From: a virus
DNA: 64,000 bases
Virus record (IMG/VR): IMGVR_UViG_3300008050_007455
Span: 1 to 64,000 of that record
Reading direction: 5' to 3' (one strand)
The notes beneath the pieces are model-generated. The model was not told where the DNA came from, searched no databases, and saw nothing but the letters and a program-made list of their open reading frames with translations. Shown here in pieces: positions 24,026 to 32,258 of this stretch. The first letter of the stretch is position 1. Every line of letters starts with the position of its first letter. The position numbers and the translations under genes are program-made.

Positions 24026-24435
24026 ATTTTTAATAATTGGGTTATTTCTTTTTTTTCTTTTCCTATAGATGATAAAATATTTTTTACTTCATTTTTACCT
24101 ATGATATCAATATAATGATCTGCTTCATAGGAACCACATTCAAAATAATTAGCTATTACTTCAACCAATTCCTTATTTTTTCCTTTAACGCTAGATTTAA
24201 TATATTTGTTCCATACCTTTTTTCTAGGAATCATATTACAATAAAAATTGTAAATTCCTATTTTATCTGTTGGTAAAAATCTTTGGGCCATATTAGATAT
24301 TTCTATATTATTTTTTCCCATAGACATAAACCTATGAACCATATAAGAATTCCAACTCTCCCAATCTTTTTCACTAAATTGAGAAGCTGGGGTTTTCTTA
24401 ACTGTTATTTCTTCTAACCAATCCCAGAGCTTCAT
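24022..24435 (-). CDS. 62: Clamp-loader small subunit, T4 gp62-like
   Basis: 137 residues (T4 gp62 is 187). MKLWDWLEEITVKK, then YMVHRFMSMG and IYNFYCNMIPRKKVWNKYIK, follow the conserved gp62 pattern (LxDWLxxIT, YMVNRFxS, YxxxxxxPKxxxxxKYIK). It lacks an ATPase core; with gp44 it loads the gp45 clamp on DNA. The gene order here (gp62 after gp44, with five genes between) differs from the adjacent T4 arrangement. Confidence 0.8.
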   Translation of the reverse strand: MKLWDWLEEITVKKTPASQFSEKDWESWNSYMVHRFMSMGKNNIEISNMAQRFLPTDKIGIYNFYCNMIPRKKVWNKYIKSSVKGKNKELVEVIANYFECGSYEADHYIDIIGKNEVKNILSSIGKEKKEITQLLKI

Positions 24436-24686
24436 TAGGCAATAGTATGATCTTTATACTCTTCTCTAAGTTCAGCTGGTATTGTAGCATTTAATATTTT
24501 ACCTGTTTTAGGGTCAAAAAATATAGGAATAGGCATTAATGCGTCTTCATCAGCACCTACTACAAATTTAGATACTTTACGAAGCAATACTCCTTGTTGA
24601 AAAACTACCCCACCATCTGGGGTTTCAATTTTTGTAGTGTTCTTAACATCTACATTCATGTTCATTTGTTGTTTTTGTTCACTCAT
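24435..24686 (-). CDS. Conserved hypothetical protein, 83 aa
   Basis: 83 residues. N-terminus Gln/Asn rich (SEQKQQMNMNVDVKNTTKI); the rest is beta-rich with IPIFFDPKTGKILNATIP, a segment also seen in marine T4-like phages near gp62. No function known. It ends one base into the gp62 start. Confidence 0.65.
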   Translation of the reverse strand: MSEQKQQMNMNVDVKNTTKIETPDGGVVFQQGVLLRKVSKFVVGADEDALMPIPIFFDPKTGKILNATIPAELREEYKDHTIA

Positions 24687-24706
24687 TTTTATTTAATTTA
24701 ATTAAT

Positions 24707-25090
24707 TTAAATCCATTTATGTTTTTTAAAATATAACCACATTCCTACTATTGTTCCTATTGTTAATGCAGCAAATATCCAAAAACCGTGATCATCTGTT
24801 ATTAAAGGTACGTCATCAAAATTCATTCCCCAAAGTCCAGTATAAAATGATAAGGGTAAAAATATTGTAGACCAAATAGTTAGTAAATTTATTCTACGAT
24901 TCATAAGATCGTTGTGTTTTTTTTCAATCATAGATTCTAATACTTCAAAAATTTGAATTAAGTCTAAATGTTCTTCTTTTAGTAATTCTTTTTTTAAATT
25001 ATAAAAGTCACTAACATTATAATCTTGATTTTCAAAAATTATAACCTCATAATTTTCTAATGTTTGTTTTAATTGTTTTCTTGTTGCCAT
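24707..25090 (-). CDS. CorA-like mini magnesium channel with GMN motif
   Basis: 127 residues from the ATG at 25090 (the TTG at 25105 is rejected). A long helix (KQTLENYEVIIF ... MIEKKHNDLMNRR) leads into TM1 LLTIWSTIFLPLSFYTGLWG and the GMN selectivity motif (WGMNF), then a short loop and TM2 (FWIFAALTIGTIVGMWLYF) with a basic end (KKHKWI). This is the C-terminal pore part of CorA (about 320 residues); the cytoplasmic sensor domain is missing. It may make a deregulated Mg2+ pore or combine with host CorA. Confidence 0.8.
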   Translation of the reverse strand: MATRKQLKQTLENYEVIIFENQDYNVSDFYNLKKELLKEEHLDLIQIFEVLESMIEKKHNDLMNRRINLLTIWSTIFLPLSFYTGLWGMNFDDVPLITDDHGFWIFAALTIGTIVGMWLYFKKHKWI

Positions 25091-25284
25091 AAGTCTAGGG
25101 TCCAAAGTAATGATTCAATAAAATATAAATAACCTACTAATATCATACCATAATGCGTCCAAACACCACTATGACCGTAAGTAAAATCTTGATAAATAGA
25201 AGGTATTGCTGATCCCATAATAGATATGCTGAATAATAGTTTTATATATTTATTATTTAAAAATTTTTTTATTTTAATTGACAT
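25069..25284 (-). CDS. Small membrane protein, 71 aa
   Basis: 71 residues with two hydrophobic stretches (about 16-30 and 44-64) and a basic N-terminus (IKIKKFLNNKYIK). It overlaps the mini-CorA start and the methyltransferase end by 16-22 bases, so it is probably translated with the channel and could be its partner. Unrecognised. Confidence 0.6.
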   Translation of the reverse strand: MSIKIKKFLNNKYIKLLFSISIMGSAIPSIYQDFTYGHSGVWTHYGMILVGYLYFIESLLWTLDLWQQENN

Positions 25285-25895
25285 TTAGGAATGAAATAGG
25301 TTTTAATATTAGTATCAAAATATTGATGTTTTAAATGTTGGTTATAATCATTTGACACTGGAATTTCTATGGGTGTTATATCGAATGATGGTTTTAAAAT
25401 GTCATAAGATTGTTTTGCTATATTATTAACTACCCCACCATTTGGGTTATTGAAAAATGAATATATTCCCTTAGGTTTTAATAAGTTTTTAACATTTACA
25501 TCAAATTCTTTTTGAGATTCTAACCAAGTATCAAAATAAATGCCATCAAATTTAGGTAAATATTTTATTACTTCCTGCCAAGGTTTAAATATAACCTTTA
25601 CATTTTCCTTTTTCAACCACCCATCTTTAATCATTTTTTCTTGTACATCAGGGTGTGATTCAATTATCCAATGGTTTTTAATAAGTGTATTATAATTTTG
25701 AATATAATTGTCAATAAAACCTAACCCAAACCCAATATTAAGAATATCTCCCCCATTTTTGCAAATTTCAATAGCACTATGTTTCATGATATTTTTTTCC
25801 CAACCCATCATAATGGCACTTCCATTAGAATCTAATAAAAGATTATCATCTGTATAGGTTAACTTTTCATTGTGATAATCAGGATTAATATTCAT
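25269..25895 (-). CDS. RMT2/guanidinoacetate N-methyltransferase-like enzyme
   Basis: 208 residues. MMGWEKNIMKHSAIEICKNG followed by GGDILNIGFGLGFID (SAM motif I, about 48-62), HWIIESHPDVQEKM and FDGIYFDTW is the typical order of guanidinoacetate N-methyltransferase and fungal/plant RMT2 arginine delta-N-methyltransferase. The substrate is probably a guanidino group (an arginine in a protein, or a small molecule). Tight overlap with the clamp-loader gene (1 base). Confidence 0.8.
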   Translation of the reverse strand: MNINPDYHNEKLTYTDDNLLLDSNGSAIMMGWEKNIMKHSAIEICKNGGDILNIGFGLGFIDNYIQNYNTLIKNHWIIESHPDVQEKMIKDGWLKKENVKVIFKPWQEVIKYLPKFDGIYFDTWLESQKEFDVNVKNLLKPKGIYSFFNNPNGGVVNNIAKQSYDILKPSFDITPIEIPVSNDYNQHLKHQYFDTNIKTYFIPKCQLK

Positions 25896-26815
25896 TATAA
25901 ACTAATTAATTGATTTATTAAAGCCATGCAATTTATTTCCTTATCAATTCTAAAATTAGATTGATATGAATATTCATTAATATAATATGCTACCATCCCT
26001 TCTTTACCAGGAGCAAATTTACTAGCATTATTATAAAGATAACGATATAACTCTTCAAAATCTTGAACATTAGCATCTGCTATAATTTGCCTAATACCTT
26101 TCCATGATTTTTTACCTACTAATTCCTTAAGCACTTGAGTCATATAATTAGATGATACAAGTACTGATTTGTCTATTTGAAGATATCTATCATTGGCTCC
26201 CCCATCTAAAATAGATAATTGAATTGTATTAAGACATTTACGTAAATCTGGGTAGAATTGATTAACTATAGTTTTTAAATCCTCTATTTCAAATGAACAA
26301 CTTTCTTCACCCATAACCCAAGCAAGGTGTTTTGCAACATCTGATTTTGTTGGGGGAATAACTTTTAATGTTTGACATCTTGACTGTAAAGGATCAATAA
26401 TACGTTCTACATAATTACAAGTTAAGATAAACCTAGTAGTACGTGAAAACGTTTCAATGACATTACGGAGAGAAGCTTGCGCTTGTATAGTAAGAAAATC
26501 AGCTTCATCCAAAATGACCACTTTAAGTGGTTTAAAACTAGCTGATGATGCAAATCCTGACACTTTATCTCTAATCGTTTCAATACCACGTTCATCTGAG
26601 GCATTAATATAAAGATGCTCACAATCAAGATTTTTTACTATTATTTTTGCTAGTGTAGTTTTTCCGGTTCCACTTGGACCATAGAAAATTAAATTTTGTA
26701 TATCATTTTGATCTAAATATTGAGTAATACTCTTCTTGATATGTTCATTCCCAACATACCCATCTAATGTATTTGGTCTATAACGCTCAACTAATAAACT
26801 ATGTTCCATAACCAT
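25895..26815 (-). CDS. 44: Clamp-loader large subunit, T4 gp44-like AAA+ ATPase
   Basis: 306 residues (T4 gp44 is 319). Walker A GPSGTGKTTLAK (about 45-56), Walker B VVILDEADFL (about 98-107), sensor 1 RFILTCNY and the arginine-finger motif LQSRCQ. With gp62 it forms the pentamer that opens and loads the gp45 clamp. ATG GTT ATG offers two starts; the first is kept. AAAAGTTAT lies upstream of the ATG. Confidence 0.95.
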   Translation of the reverse strand: MVMEHSLLVERYRPNTLDGYVGNEHIKKSITQYLDQNDIQNLIFYGPSGTGKTTLAKIIVKNLDCEHLYINASDERGIETIRDKVSGFASSASFKPLKVVILDEADFLTIQAQASLRNVIETFSRTTRFILTCNYVERIIDPLQSRCQTLKVIPPTKSDVAKHLAWVMGEESCSFEIEDLKTIVNQFYPDLRKCLNTIQLSILDGGANDRYLQIDKSVLVSSNYMTQVLKELVGKKSWKGIRQIIADANVQDFEELYRYLYNNASKFAPGKEGMVAYYINEYSYQSNFRIDKEINCMALINQLISL

Positions 26816-26845
26816 AATATAATAACTTTTATTTAAATAACCAAA

Positions 26846-27118
26846 TTAAATTCCTTGCCTAAATTCACCATACATACCATACATTTTAGGAGTATCTTTT
26901 TTAACTTCAATTTCAGAAGATTGAACAGCATATAATTTATTATCTAAAGGATCTAGTCTATAAGCCCCCTGGAATCCTGTTTGGTGGAAAAAGGCTTCTA
27001 AAGAATCTGTTAAATTTGTAAATACTTCTTTTTTAGGATCACCAACCAGAGTCCACCTATCTCCAGGTGGTACTCTAGTAGCAATTAATTCATTATGTTC
27101 TATAACTTTTTTTTCCAT
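26846..27118 (-). CDS. Hypothetical protein, 90 aa
   Basis: 90 residues. NELIATRVPPGDRWTLVGDP and a C-terminal PKMYGMYGEFRQGI look conserved but match no family I know. It starts 3 bases after GroEL, so it belongs to the chaperonin operon. Confidence 0.65.
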   Translation of the reverse strand: MEKKVIEHNELIATRVPPGDRWTLVGDPKKEVFTNLTDSLEAFFHQTGFQGAYRLDPLDNKLYAVQSSEIEVKKDTPKMYGMYGEFRQGI

Positions 27119-27121
27119 AGG

Positions 27122-28756
27122 TTAAAAATTAGTTACTCCATCTGGAGTTGGTTCTTTTTGTTCTGGGTGATCAACAACTACACATTCTGTTAAAAGTATA
27201 GTACCTGCTACGGATGCTGCATTTTGTAATGCTGTAATTGTAACTTTTGAAGGATCAATAATACCTTCTTCTTCCATATTAACAATTGATTCATTTTTAA
27301 CATCATAACCTGCCCAATAATCATCTCCAGATTCAATTAATTTATTTGCAATGATTTCTGCTTCTGTTTGTTCGTGGCCTGCATTAACTAAAATTTGAGT
27401 AAATGGTTTTCTACATGCTTTTTTAACAATTGAATTACCTAAATTATTATTATCTAATCCATTAGAAGCATAAAGTAATGCTGTTCCTCCTCCTGGTACT
27501 ACTCCAGCTTCTAAAGCCGCTTTTGTAGCATGAAGTGCATCATCAACTCTATCCTTCTTTTCTCTAGCTTCAGTTTCAGTAAATCCACCTACATGAATAA
27601 TAGACACTCCACCTACCATTTTAGCCAATCTATTTTGTAAATGTTCAATAATATAAGGTGTATCTTCTTTATCAATTTGAGATTGTAATTCAGATACTCT
27701 AGCTTCAATATCTTCAGCTACCCCTTTACCATCAACAATTGTAGTTTGTTCTTTAGTAATAGTAACAGTACGAGCTTCTCCAAACCAATCATAAGAGAAT
27801 TTATCAAGTTTCATTCCTTTATCTTTATCAAATACAGTACCACCTGTTAATGTAGCAATATCTTCTAATGATAATTTTTTTCTCTCTCCAAAATCAGGAG
27901 CTTTAATAGCACATACTTTAAGTATTCCTCTTGCTTTATTTACAATAAGGGTTGCTAACGCTTCACCATCAATATCATCAGTAATAAGAAGTAATGAACG
28001 ATTTTGGTTAGAAACACTTTCTAAAATAGGGAGTAATTCTTTTACTTGTGTAAATTTATGATCAGCAATTAATACAAAAGGATTATCTAATGTACAACTC
28101 ATATCTGAATTGTTAGTAACAAAGAAATGGGATTTATATCCTCTGTCAAATTGCATACCTTCAACAGTTTCAAGATAAGTATCTCCTGATTTTGATTCCT
28201 CAATATGAACTACTCCATCTTGTCCTACTTTTTCAATTGCAGTTGCAATAAGTTTTCCAATTTCAATATCATTGTTTGCTGATATTGTTGCTATTTGTTG
28301 CAGTTGTTCTTCAGATGAAATTTCTTTACTAATATTATTTTTAATAACAGAAACTACTTCGTTTACAGCTGCTTCAATATTTCTTTTAATTTCAACAGCA
28401 TTTTCACCATTATTAAGATGAGATAACCCAGCTTTTACTAATTCGCGAGCTAATAAAGTTGAAGTAGTAGTACCATCCCCAGCCTTATCAGCAGTTTTCG
28501 TAGCTGCTGTTTTAATCATTTGTGCTCCTAAATTAGGAACTAAACCATCAACAGTAATATTCTTAGCAACAGTTACACCATCTTTTGTGTGTGTTGGAGG
28601 AGCTTTTGCACCATAACCACTGTTATCAATTAATACATTTCTTCCATTAGGTCCTAATGTGCAGACAACAGCATCCGCTAAAATATTAATACCTTTCATT
28701 AACTCTTCCCTTGCTTCAGGGCCAAATTCAATTTGTTTTTTATAATCCATTCCCAT
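27122..28756 (-). CDS. groL: Chaperonin GroEL (60-kDa subunit)
   Basis: 544 residues, full bacterial length. The ATP-binding motif GDGTTTSTLLAREL (about 87-100), VTLGPNGRNVLID-like start (CTLGPNGRNVLIDNSG), apical-domain helix region, and the conserved AGVVPGGGTALLYA (about 410-423). The C-terminus ends DGVTNF without the GGM repeats of host GroEL. It should form a two-ring folding cage with the GroES encoded 4 bases upstream. Phages usually supply only a co-chaperonin (T4 gp31); a full GroEL suggests a substrate, such as the capsid protein, that the host chaperonin folds poorly. Confidence 0.97.
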   Translation of the reverse strand: MGMDYKKQIEFGPEAREELMKGINILADAVVCTLGPNGRNVLIDNSGYGAKAPPTHTKDGVTVAKNITVDGLVPNLGAQMIKTAATKTADKAGDGTTTSTLLARELVKAGLSHLNNGENAVEIKRNIEAAVNEVVSVIKNNISKEISSEEQLQQIATISANNDIEIGKLIATAIEKVGQDGVVHIEESKSGDTYLETVEGMQFDRGYKSHFFVTNNSDMSCTLDNPFVLIADHKFTQVKELLPILESVSNQNRSLLLITDDIDGEALATLIVNKARGILKVCAIKAPDFGERKKLSLEDIATLTGGTVFDKDKGMKLDKFSYDWFGEARTVTITKEQTTIVDGKGVAEDIEARVSELQSQIDKEDTPYIIEHLQNRLAKMVGGVSIIHVGGFTETEAREKKDRVDDALHATKAALEAGVVPGGGTALLYASNGLDNNNLGNSIVKKACRKPFTQILVNAGHEQTEAEIIANKLIESGDDYWAGYDVKNESIVNMEEEGIIDPSKVTITALQNAASVAGTILLTECVVVDHPEQKEPTPDGVTNF

Positions 28757-28760
28757 TTTT

Positions 28761-29051
28761 TTATTTATTAATTTTTGCTAAGATTTGATTTTCAGGACCA
28801 ACCCAATATTCCTCACCATCATGAGGTAATTTTGTAAAACCTTGGGTGGGTAATACCACTACATCACCTACCTTACTAATAGTTTTAATAAACTCACCAG
28901 TAATTGTGTTTTGTCCTGGGCCCACAGATATAATTTCTCCTGTTTGGTTTTTCTCATTTCCCATGTCAGGAACAATAATGTTACCTCGTTGGGTTTCTTC
29001 TGCTTCAATAGGTTTTACTATAACAGCATTAAATAGTGCTTCTAATTTCAT
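28761..29051 (-). CDS. groS: Co-chaperonin GroES
   Basis: 96 residues, normal GroES length. NAVIVKPIEAEETQRGNIIV includes the start of the mobile loop, followed by KTISKVGDVVVLPTQGFTKL (beta-barrel core) and EEYWVGPENQILA at the end. It caps the GroEL ring. It replaces the role of T4 gp31. Overlaps the upstream 98-aa gene by 4 bases. Confidence 0.93.
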   Translation of the reverse strand: MKLEALFNAVIVKPIEAEETQRGNIIVPDMGNEKNQTGEIISVGPGQNTITGEFIKTISKVGDVVVLPTQGFTKLPHDGEEYWVGPENQILAKINK

Positions 29052-29344
29052 ATTTTGTTGTAATTTAATATTTCACTTAATTCATTTTTAATTTTATCCC
29101 ATTCTTTAATATATTCTTTTATACTAGTATAATGTTCATCCTTACTATTAAGTTTTTCTTTCATAACTTTTTCAAGAGCATTAGAAAAATTAGTATAATG
29201 AGCTACTGGTTTTTCATAATCTTTACCTTCACTACCTTTTTCTAGATATTTTGCTTGTGGGGTTACTACTTCATACACTGTGTAACAGTGAGAATCTCTC
29301 CCTATATAGTAGGGATCCATCTTGGGGTCTGTGATTTTTGACAT
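29048..29344 (-). CDS. Hypothetical protein, 98 aa, first gene of chaperonin operon
   Basis: 98 residues. YTVYEVVTPQAKYLEKGSEG then a helical C-terminus (LEKVMKEKLNSKDEHYTSIK). No known family. It is the first gene after the promoter at 29369-29400, with AAAAAGTTAT immediately before the ATG, and overlaps groES by 4 bases. Confidence 0.65.
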   Translation of the reverse strand: MSKITDPKMDPYYIGRDSHCYTVYEVVTPQAKYLEKGSEGKDYEKPVAHYTNFSNALEKVMKEKLNSKDEHYTSIKEYIKEWDKIKNELSEILNYNKI

Positions 29345-29368
29345 ATAACTTTTTGTTTTTTATTATGC

Positions 29369-29400
29369 GTAAATATACGAAAATAATTCATATAAACCAA
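29369..29400 (-). promoter_or_regulatory. Promoter of the chaperonin operon
   Basis: TTAGGTTGG at the -33 (TTG), 20 nt spacer, TTCG TATATTTAC at -7. The -33 half overlaps the inverted repeat at 29399-29421. Confidence 0.75.
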
Positions 29401-29421
29401 CCTAAGGGCGCTTTTTAGGTT
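29399..29421. repeat. Inverted repeat AACCTAA/TTAGGTT after hsp20
   Basis: A perfect 7-bp stem with a 9-nt loop lies between the hsp20 stop and the -33 box of the next promoter. No T-run follows on the minus strand, so it is a weak terminator candidate or a regulatory site. The TTAGGTTGG sequence recurs at the promoters near 44650 and 55658. Confidence 0.5.
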
Positions 29422-29839
29422 ACTTAATTTTAATTGCTTTTGGTTTAGCTTCTTTAGAAAGAGGAATATTTATTTTTAATAATCCATTTTCCATTTCAGC
29501 ATTAACTTTAGTTAAGTCAAACTTAGGAGCAATTTTATATCCTAAGCTAAATGACTTTCTAGACAGACCATGGTAAATATACCCTGATAGGTCTTTTTTC
29601 TCCTCATCTTTAGGTTTAGCATAAGAAATACGTAAAACATCAGATTCAATCTCAATGTTAATATCTTCTTTTGTAAGACCTGTACATGCAATCTCGAAGT
29701 AAATGCCTTCTTGATCGTAATAAATGTCTAGAGGATGGGGTTGTTTGGAATTTAATGCAGGAGCAAATTGCTCATCTGATTTGAAAAGATTTCGATATAA
29801 AATATCGAATGGGGTGTGTTCATAAAATAATGTACTCAT
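29420..29839 (-). CDS. Small heat-shock protein (Hsp20/alpha-crystallin)
   Basis: 139 residues. The alpha-crystallin domain covers about 42-130: IYFEIACTGLTKEDINIEIE, RKSFSLGYKIAPKFDLTKVN and the terminal ENGLLKINIPLSKEAKP (the A-x-x-x-n-G-v-L-x-x-x-x-P pattern), with an IKIK C-terminal tail in place of the IxI motif. It holds unfolded proteins for the GroEL/ES pair encoded just downstream. Small Hsps are frequent in marine T4-like phages. Confidence 0.93.
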   Translation of the reverse strand: MSTLFYEHTPFDILYRNLFKSDEQFAPALNSKQPHPLDIYYDQEGIYFEIACTGLTKEDINIEIESDVLRISYAKPKDEEKKDLSGYIYHGLSRKSFSLGYKIAPKFDLTKVNAEMENGLLKINIPLSKEAKPKAIKIK

Positions 29840-29921
29840 ATCATTTGGTTTTGTGATGTCTTTCGATCATCGATTAATAAAAATAAAACGTGCGCCCTAG
29901 GGTCAATTTATTATACGTATG

Positions 29922-30656
29922 TTAAAATTCAGTTTCTGCTTTCCTTACCATGTAATATTTTGAAGAAATATCATCTAATTCAAAATCTAATCTTATTAAT
30001 CCCATACTACTTAGTAATAATTTACCACCATCCATATCTTTATTAGCTTGGAGAATGGTTTTAAATGTATCTGAATTAAATGGTAATTTTATATCTGTTT
30101 CTTTAATATCTCCTAATACTTGGTAGGTGATTTTATTATTGTGTCCTGATTCATCTCCAAAAACAAATTCAACAACATTCTCCCCATCTAAATTAGTTGT
30201 AGTTGTTACTAACATATTATCAATTTGGGCTAATGCACTTTTTGCTTTAATAATATTAACAACATCTTCTTGAGTTAAATTTAATTCAACAACCCACTCA
30301 GCTTCATTAACTTCTCCTACTTTATTTATAAGTAATGGGTCTGATAATGCATAATTAAGATTAAAATTAAGATCTGATATTTTTAGTTTTGTATAAATTG
30401 CATTATTTTTTTCTAATTCTAGAAGTAAATCACCATTACAAATACTAATTAAACTATTTAATTTTTTAGTATCATAAATAGCTAATTTACTATCTTCTAG
30501 TTGGAAATTATTGCAAGTTACATTACCAATAACATCTTTAGTAGGAGTCATAAAATCAATATTAAGGGTATTATTTTCAATATTCCATTTTACTGATTCA
30601 TTTGTTCCAAGATAGTATTTATCTATTATACTTTGTACCGTTAATTTATTTATCAT
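29922..30656 (-). CDS. 45: Sliding clamp, T4 gp45-like
   Basis: 244 residues (T4 gp45 is 228). Two-domain clamp pattern; LSSMGLIRLDFELDDISSKY YMVRK at the C-terminus is close to the gp45 C-terminal strand, and the mid-region KAKSALAQIDNMLV fits the second-domain helix. It forms a trimeric ring that holds the polymerase on DNA and in T4 also activates late transcription. It overlaps the carbamoyltransferase gene by 4 bases. Confidence 0.88.
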   Translation of the reverse strand: MINKLTVQSIIDKYYLGTNESVKWNIENNTLNIDFMTPTKDVIGNVTCNNFQLEDSKLAIYDTKKLNSLISICNGDLLLELEKNNAIYTKLKISDLNFNLNYALSDPLLINKVGEVNEAEWVVELNLTQEDVVNIIKAKSALAQIDNMLVTTTTNLDGENVVEFVFGDESGHNNKITYQVLGDIKETDIKLPFNSDTFKTILQANKDMDGGKLLLSSMGLIRLDFELDDISSKYYMVRKAETEF

Positions 30657-32254
30657 TTTTTAAAATATATTTTATCATTAATTACTAAGATATCCACTAT
30701 ATTGTTATCCAAATGTACGAAAGCTTCTTTGGGGTGACAAACTATAGGTTCACCATGTATATTAAAACTTGTATTTAATAAAACAGGGATATTAGTAATA
30801 TCATTAAACTTATTTATTAAATTATAGAACTTAGGATTACTATTTTCAGTTACAATTTGAATTCTTGCTGTTTTATCAATTGGGTGAACCACTGCTGGTA
30901 TTTTATTAATCCATTCTTCCCTAGTATCATAAAGCATGGTCATAAACTCAGCTGTGTATTTAGATTTATTTACATTAAACACTTTATCAGCGTATTCATC
31001 AATAACAACGGGGGCAAAGGGCATAAAATCATTCCGTTGTAATCTATCATTTATTTTTTTGTAGGTGCCTGGTATACTAGGGTCTGCTATAATACTTCTA
31101 TTACATAAAGCTCTAGGACCATGCTCGTACCTTCCTTGAAACCATCCTACTACTTTTCCCTCTTTTAATTCATAAGCTATTTGATTTGGGGAGTAAGGTC
31201 TTATATTATATTTACTTTCATCTATATCAAATTCATCATCAGTATAAGAAGTACCTAAAAAAACATTATCTAATTTAAAAGGTTTAAAGGATGGATTTTT
31301 TAATTTATGGGCTGCTAAGGCTGATCCCAAAGGTAAGCCTTCATCCCCCATTGGAGGGGCAATAAATACTTCTTCTACCCATGAAAGATCATTAATTTTT
31401 TTATTAAGTTTAACATTAGCAAATACCCCACCAGCTGCTGCTACATTTTTCACAGTTGGGTATGTTAGGTGCATATTATTAATTAATTGAAGTATTTTTT
31501 CTTCAAATACTAATTGTCCATTAAATGCTATATCATCTTCTTTATGCTTACAATATTCACTTCCAAATTCTTTAAACCAGAGACTATAAAACTCTTCATA
31601 TACCCCTCCTAATATCTTATTTCCATTATCTCTATCAGTTTTTAATCCTTCAATTGTAATACATTTATTAAAAATATTATATATTTTTTCATTATAAACC
31701 CCATGTGAAGCTCTACCAACAACCTTACCTTCATCTTTTAGTCTTTTAAAACCTAAAAACTCAGTAAGCATAGCATAATAATGTCCTAAAGATTTGTATT
31801 CCAAAGAAATATTTGAAATTTCCTTAAGATCCCCCTCAATTCCTACATACACCCTGCAAGAATATTCTTCACCTGATGCATCAATAGATATTACAAAGGT
31901 ATCTTCTTTAAACCCACTACAATAATAAGCTAAAGCACAATGGCCTAAGTGATGATTTATTTTAATATATTTTTCTTCAGGTAGAGGACCTAACCCAGTA
32001 CCCCTCCAAATTGCATCCATCTGTTTTATGGTGAAATGGGAGGTGATAAAATCAATTCCCTCCCAACTAAACTCTTTAAACCTTAAAACATTTTTTGCAG
32101 AATTATAAGGGAATCTAAAGAAGTCCTGTTGGAAGTCTTTATATGTTCTAATTCTATTAAATCTTTCTTCTTCAAATGCAAATATAGGTTGTCCATCTTC
32201 TAAATAAGCTAAACCACAACTATGCATTCCTCCTGTTATTCCTAGTATTTTCAT
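30653..32254 (-). CDS. NodU/CmcH-family carbamoyltransferase
   Basis: 533 residues, full family length. N-terminal Kae1-like domain: MKILGITGGMHSCGLAYLED and the HHLGHCALAYYCSGF metal/ATP motif. C-terminal domain: GPRALCNRSIIADP and DFMPFAPVV, which bind carbamoyl phosphate. These enzymes transfer carbamoyl to a sugar or antibiotic hydroxyl using carbamoyl phosphate and ATP. It is placed between gp45 and gp43, an odd site for a tailoring enzyme. The likely acceptor is a sugar made by the glycan island, or possibly a modified base. Confidence 0.92.
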   Translation of the reverse strand: MKILGITGGMHSCGLAYLEDGQPIFAFEEERFNRIRTYKDFQQDFFRFPYNSAKNVLRFKEFSWEGIDFITSHFTIKQMDAIWRGTGLGPLPEEKYIKINHHLGHCALAYYCSGFKEDTFVISIDASGEEYSCRVYVGIEGDLKEISNISLEYKSLGHYYAMLTEFLGFKRLKDEGKVVGRASHGVYNEKIYNIFNKCITIEGLKTDRDNGNKILGGVYEEFYSLWFKEFGSEYCKHKEDDIAFNGQLVFEEKILQLINNMHLTYPTVKNVAAAGGVFANVKLNKKINDLSWVEEVFIAPPMGDEGLPLGSALAAHKLKNPSFKPFKLDNVFLGTSYTDDEFDIDESKYNIRPYSPNQIAYELKEGKVVGWFQGRYEHGPRALCNRSIIADPSIPGTYKKINDRLQRNDFMPFAPVVIDEYADKVFNVNKSKYTAEFMTMLYDTREEWINKIPAVVHPIDKTARIQIVTENSNPKFYNLINKFNDITNIPVLLNTSFNIHGEPIVCHPKEAFVHLDNNIVDILVINDKIYFKK

Positions 32255-32258
32255 ATAT

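Noticed and set aside
29880-29921. CCCTAGGG palindrome between hsp20 and gp45 as a terminator
   Set aside because: A perfect 8-base palindrome has no loop, and the T-rich stretch after it is interrupted. No promoter pair with correct spacing either.
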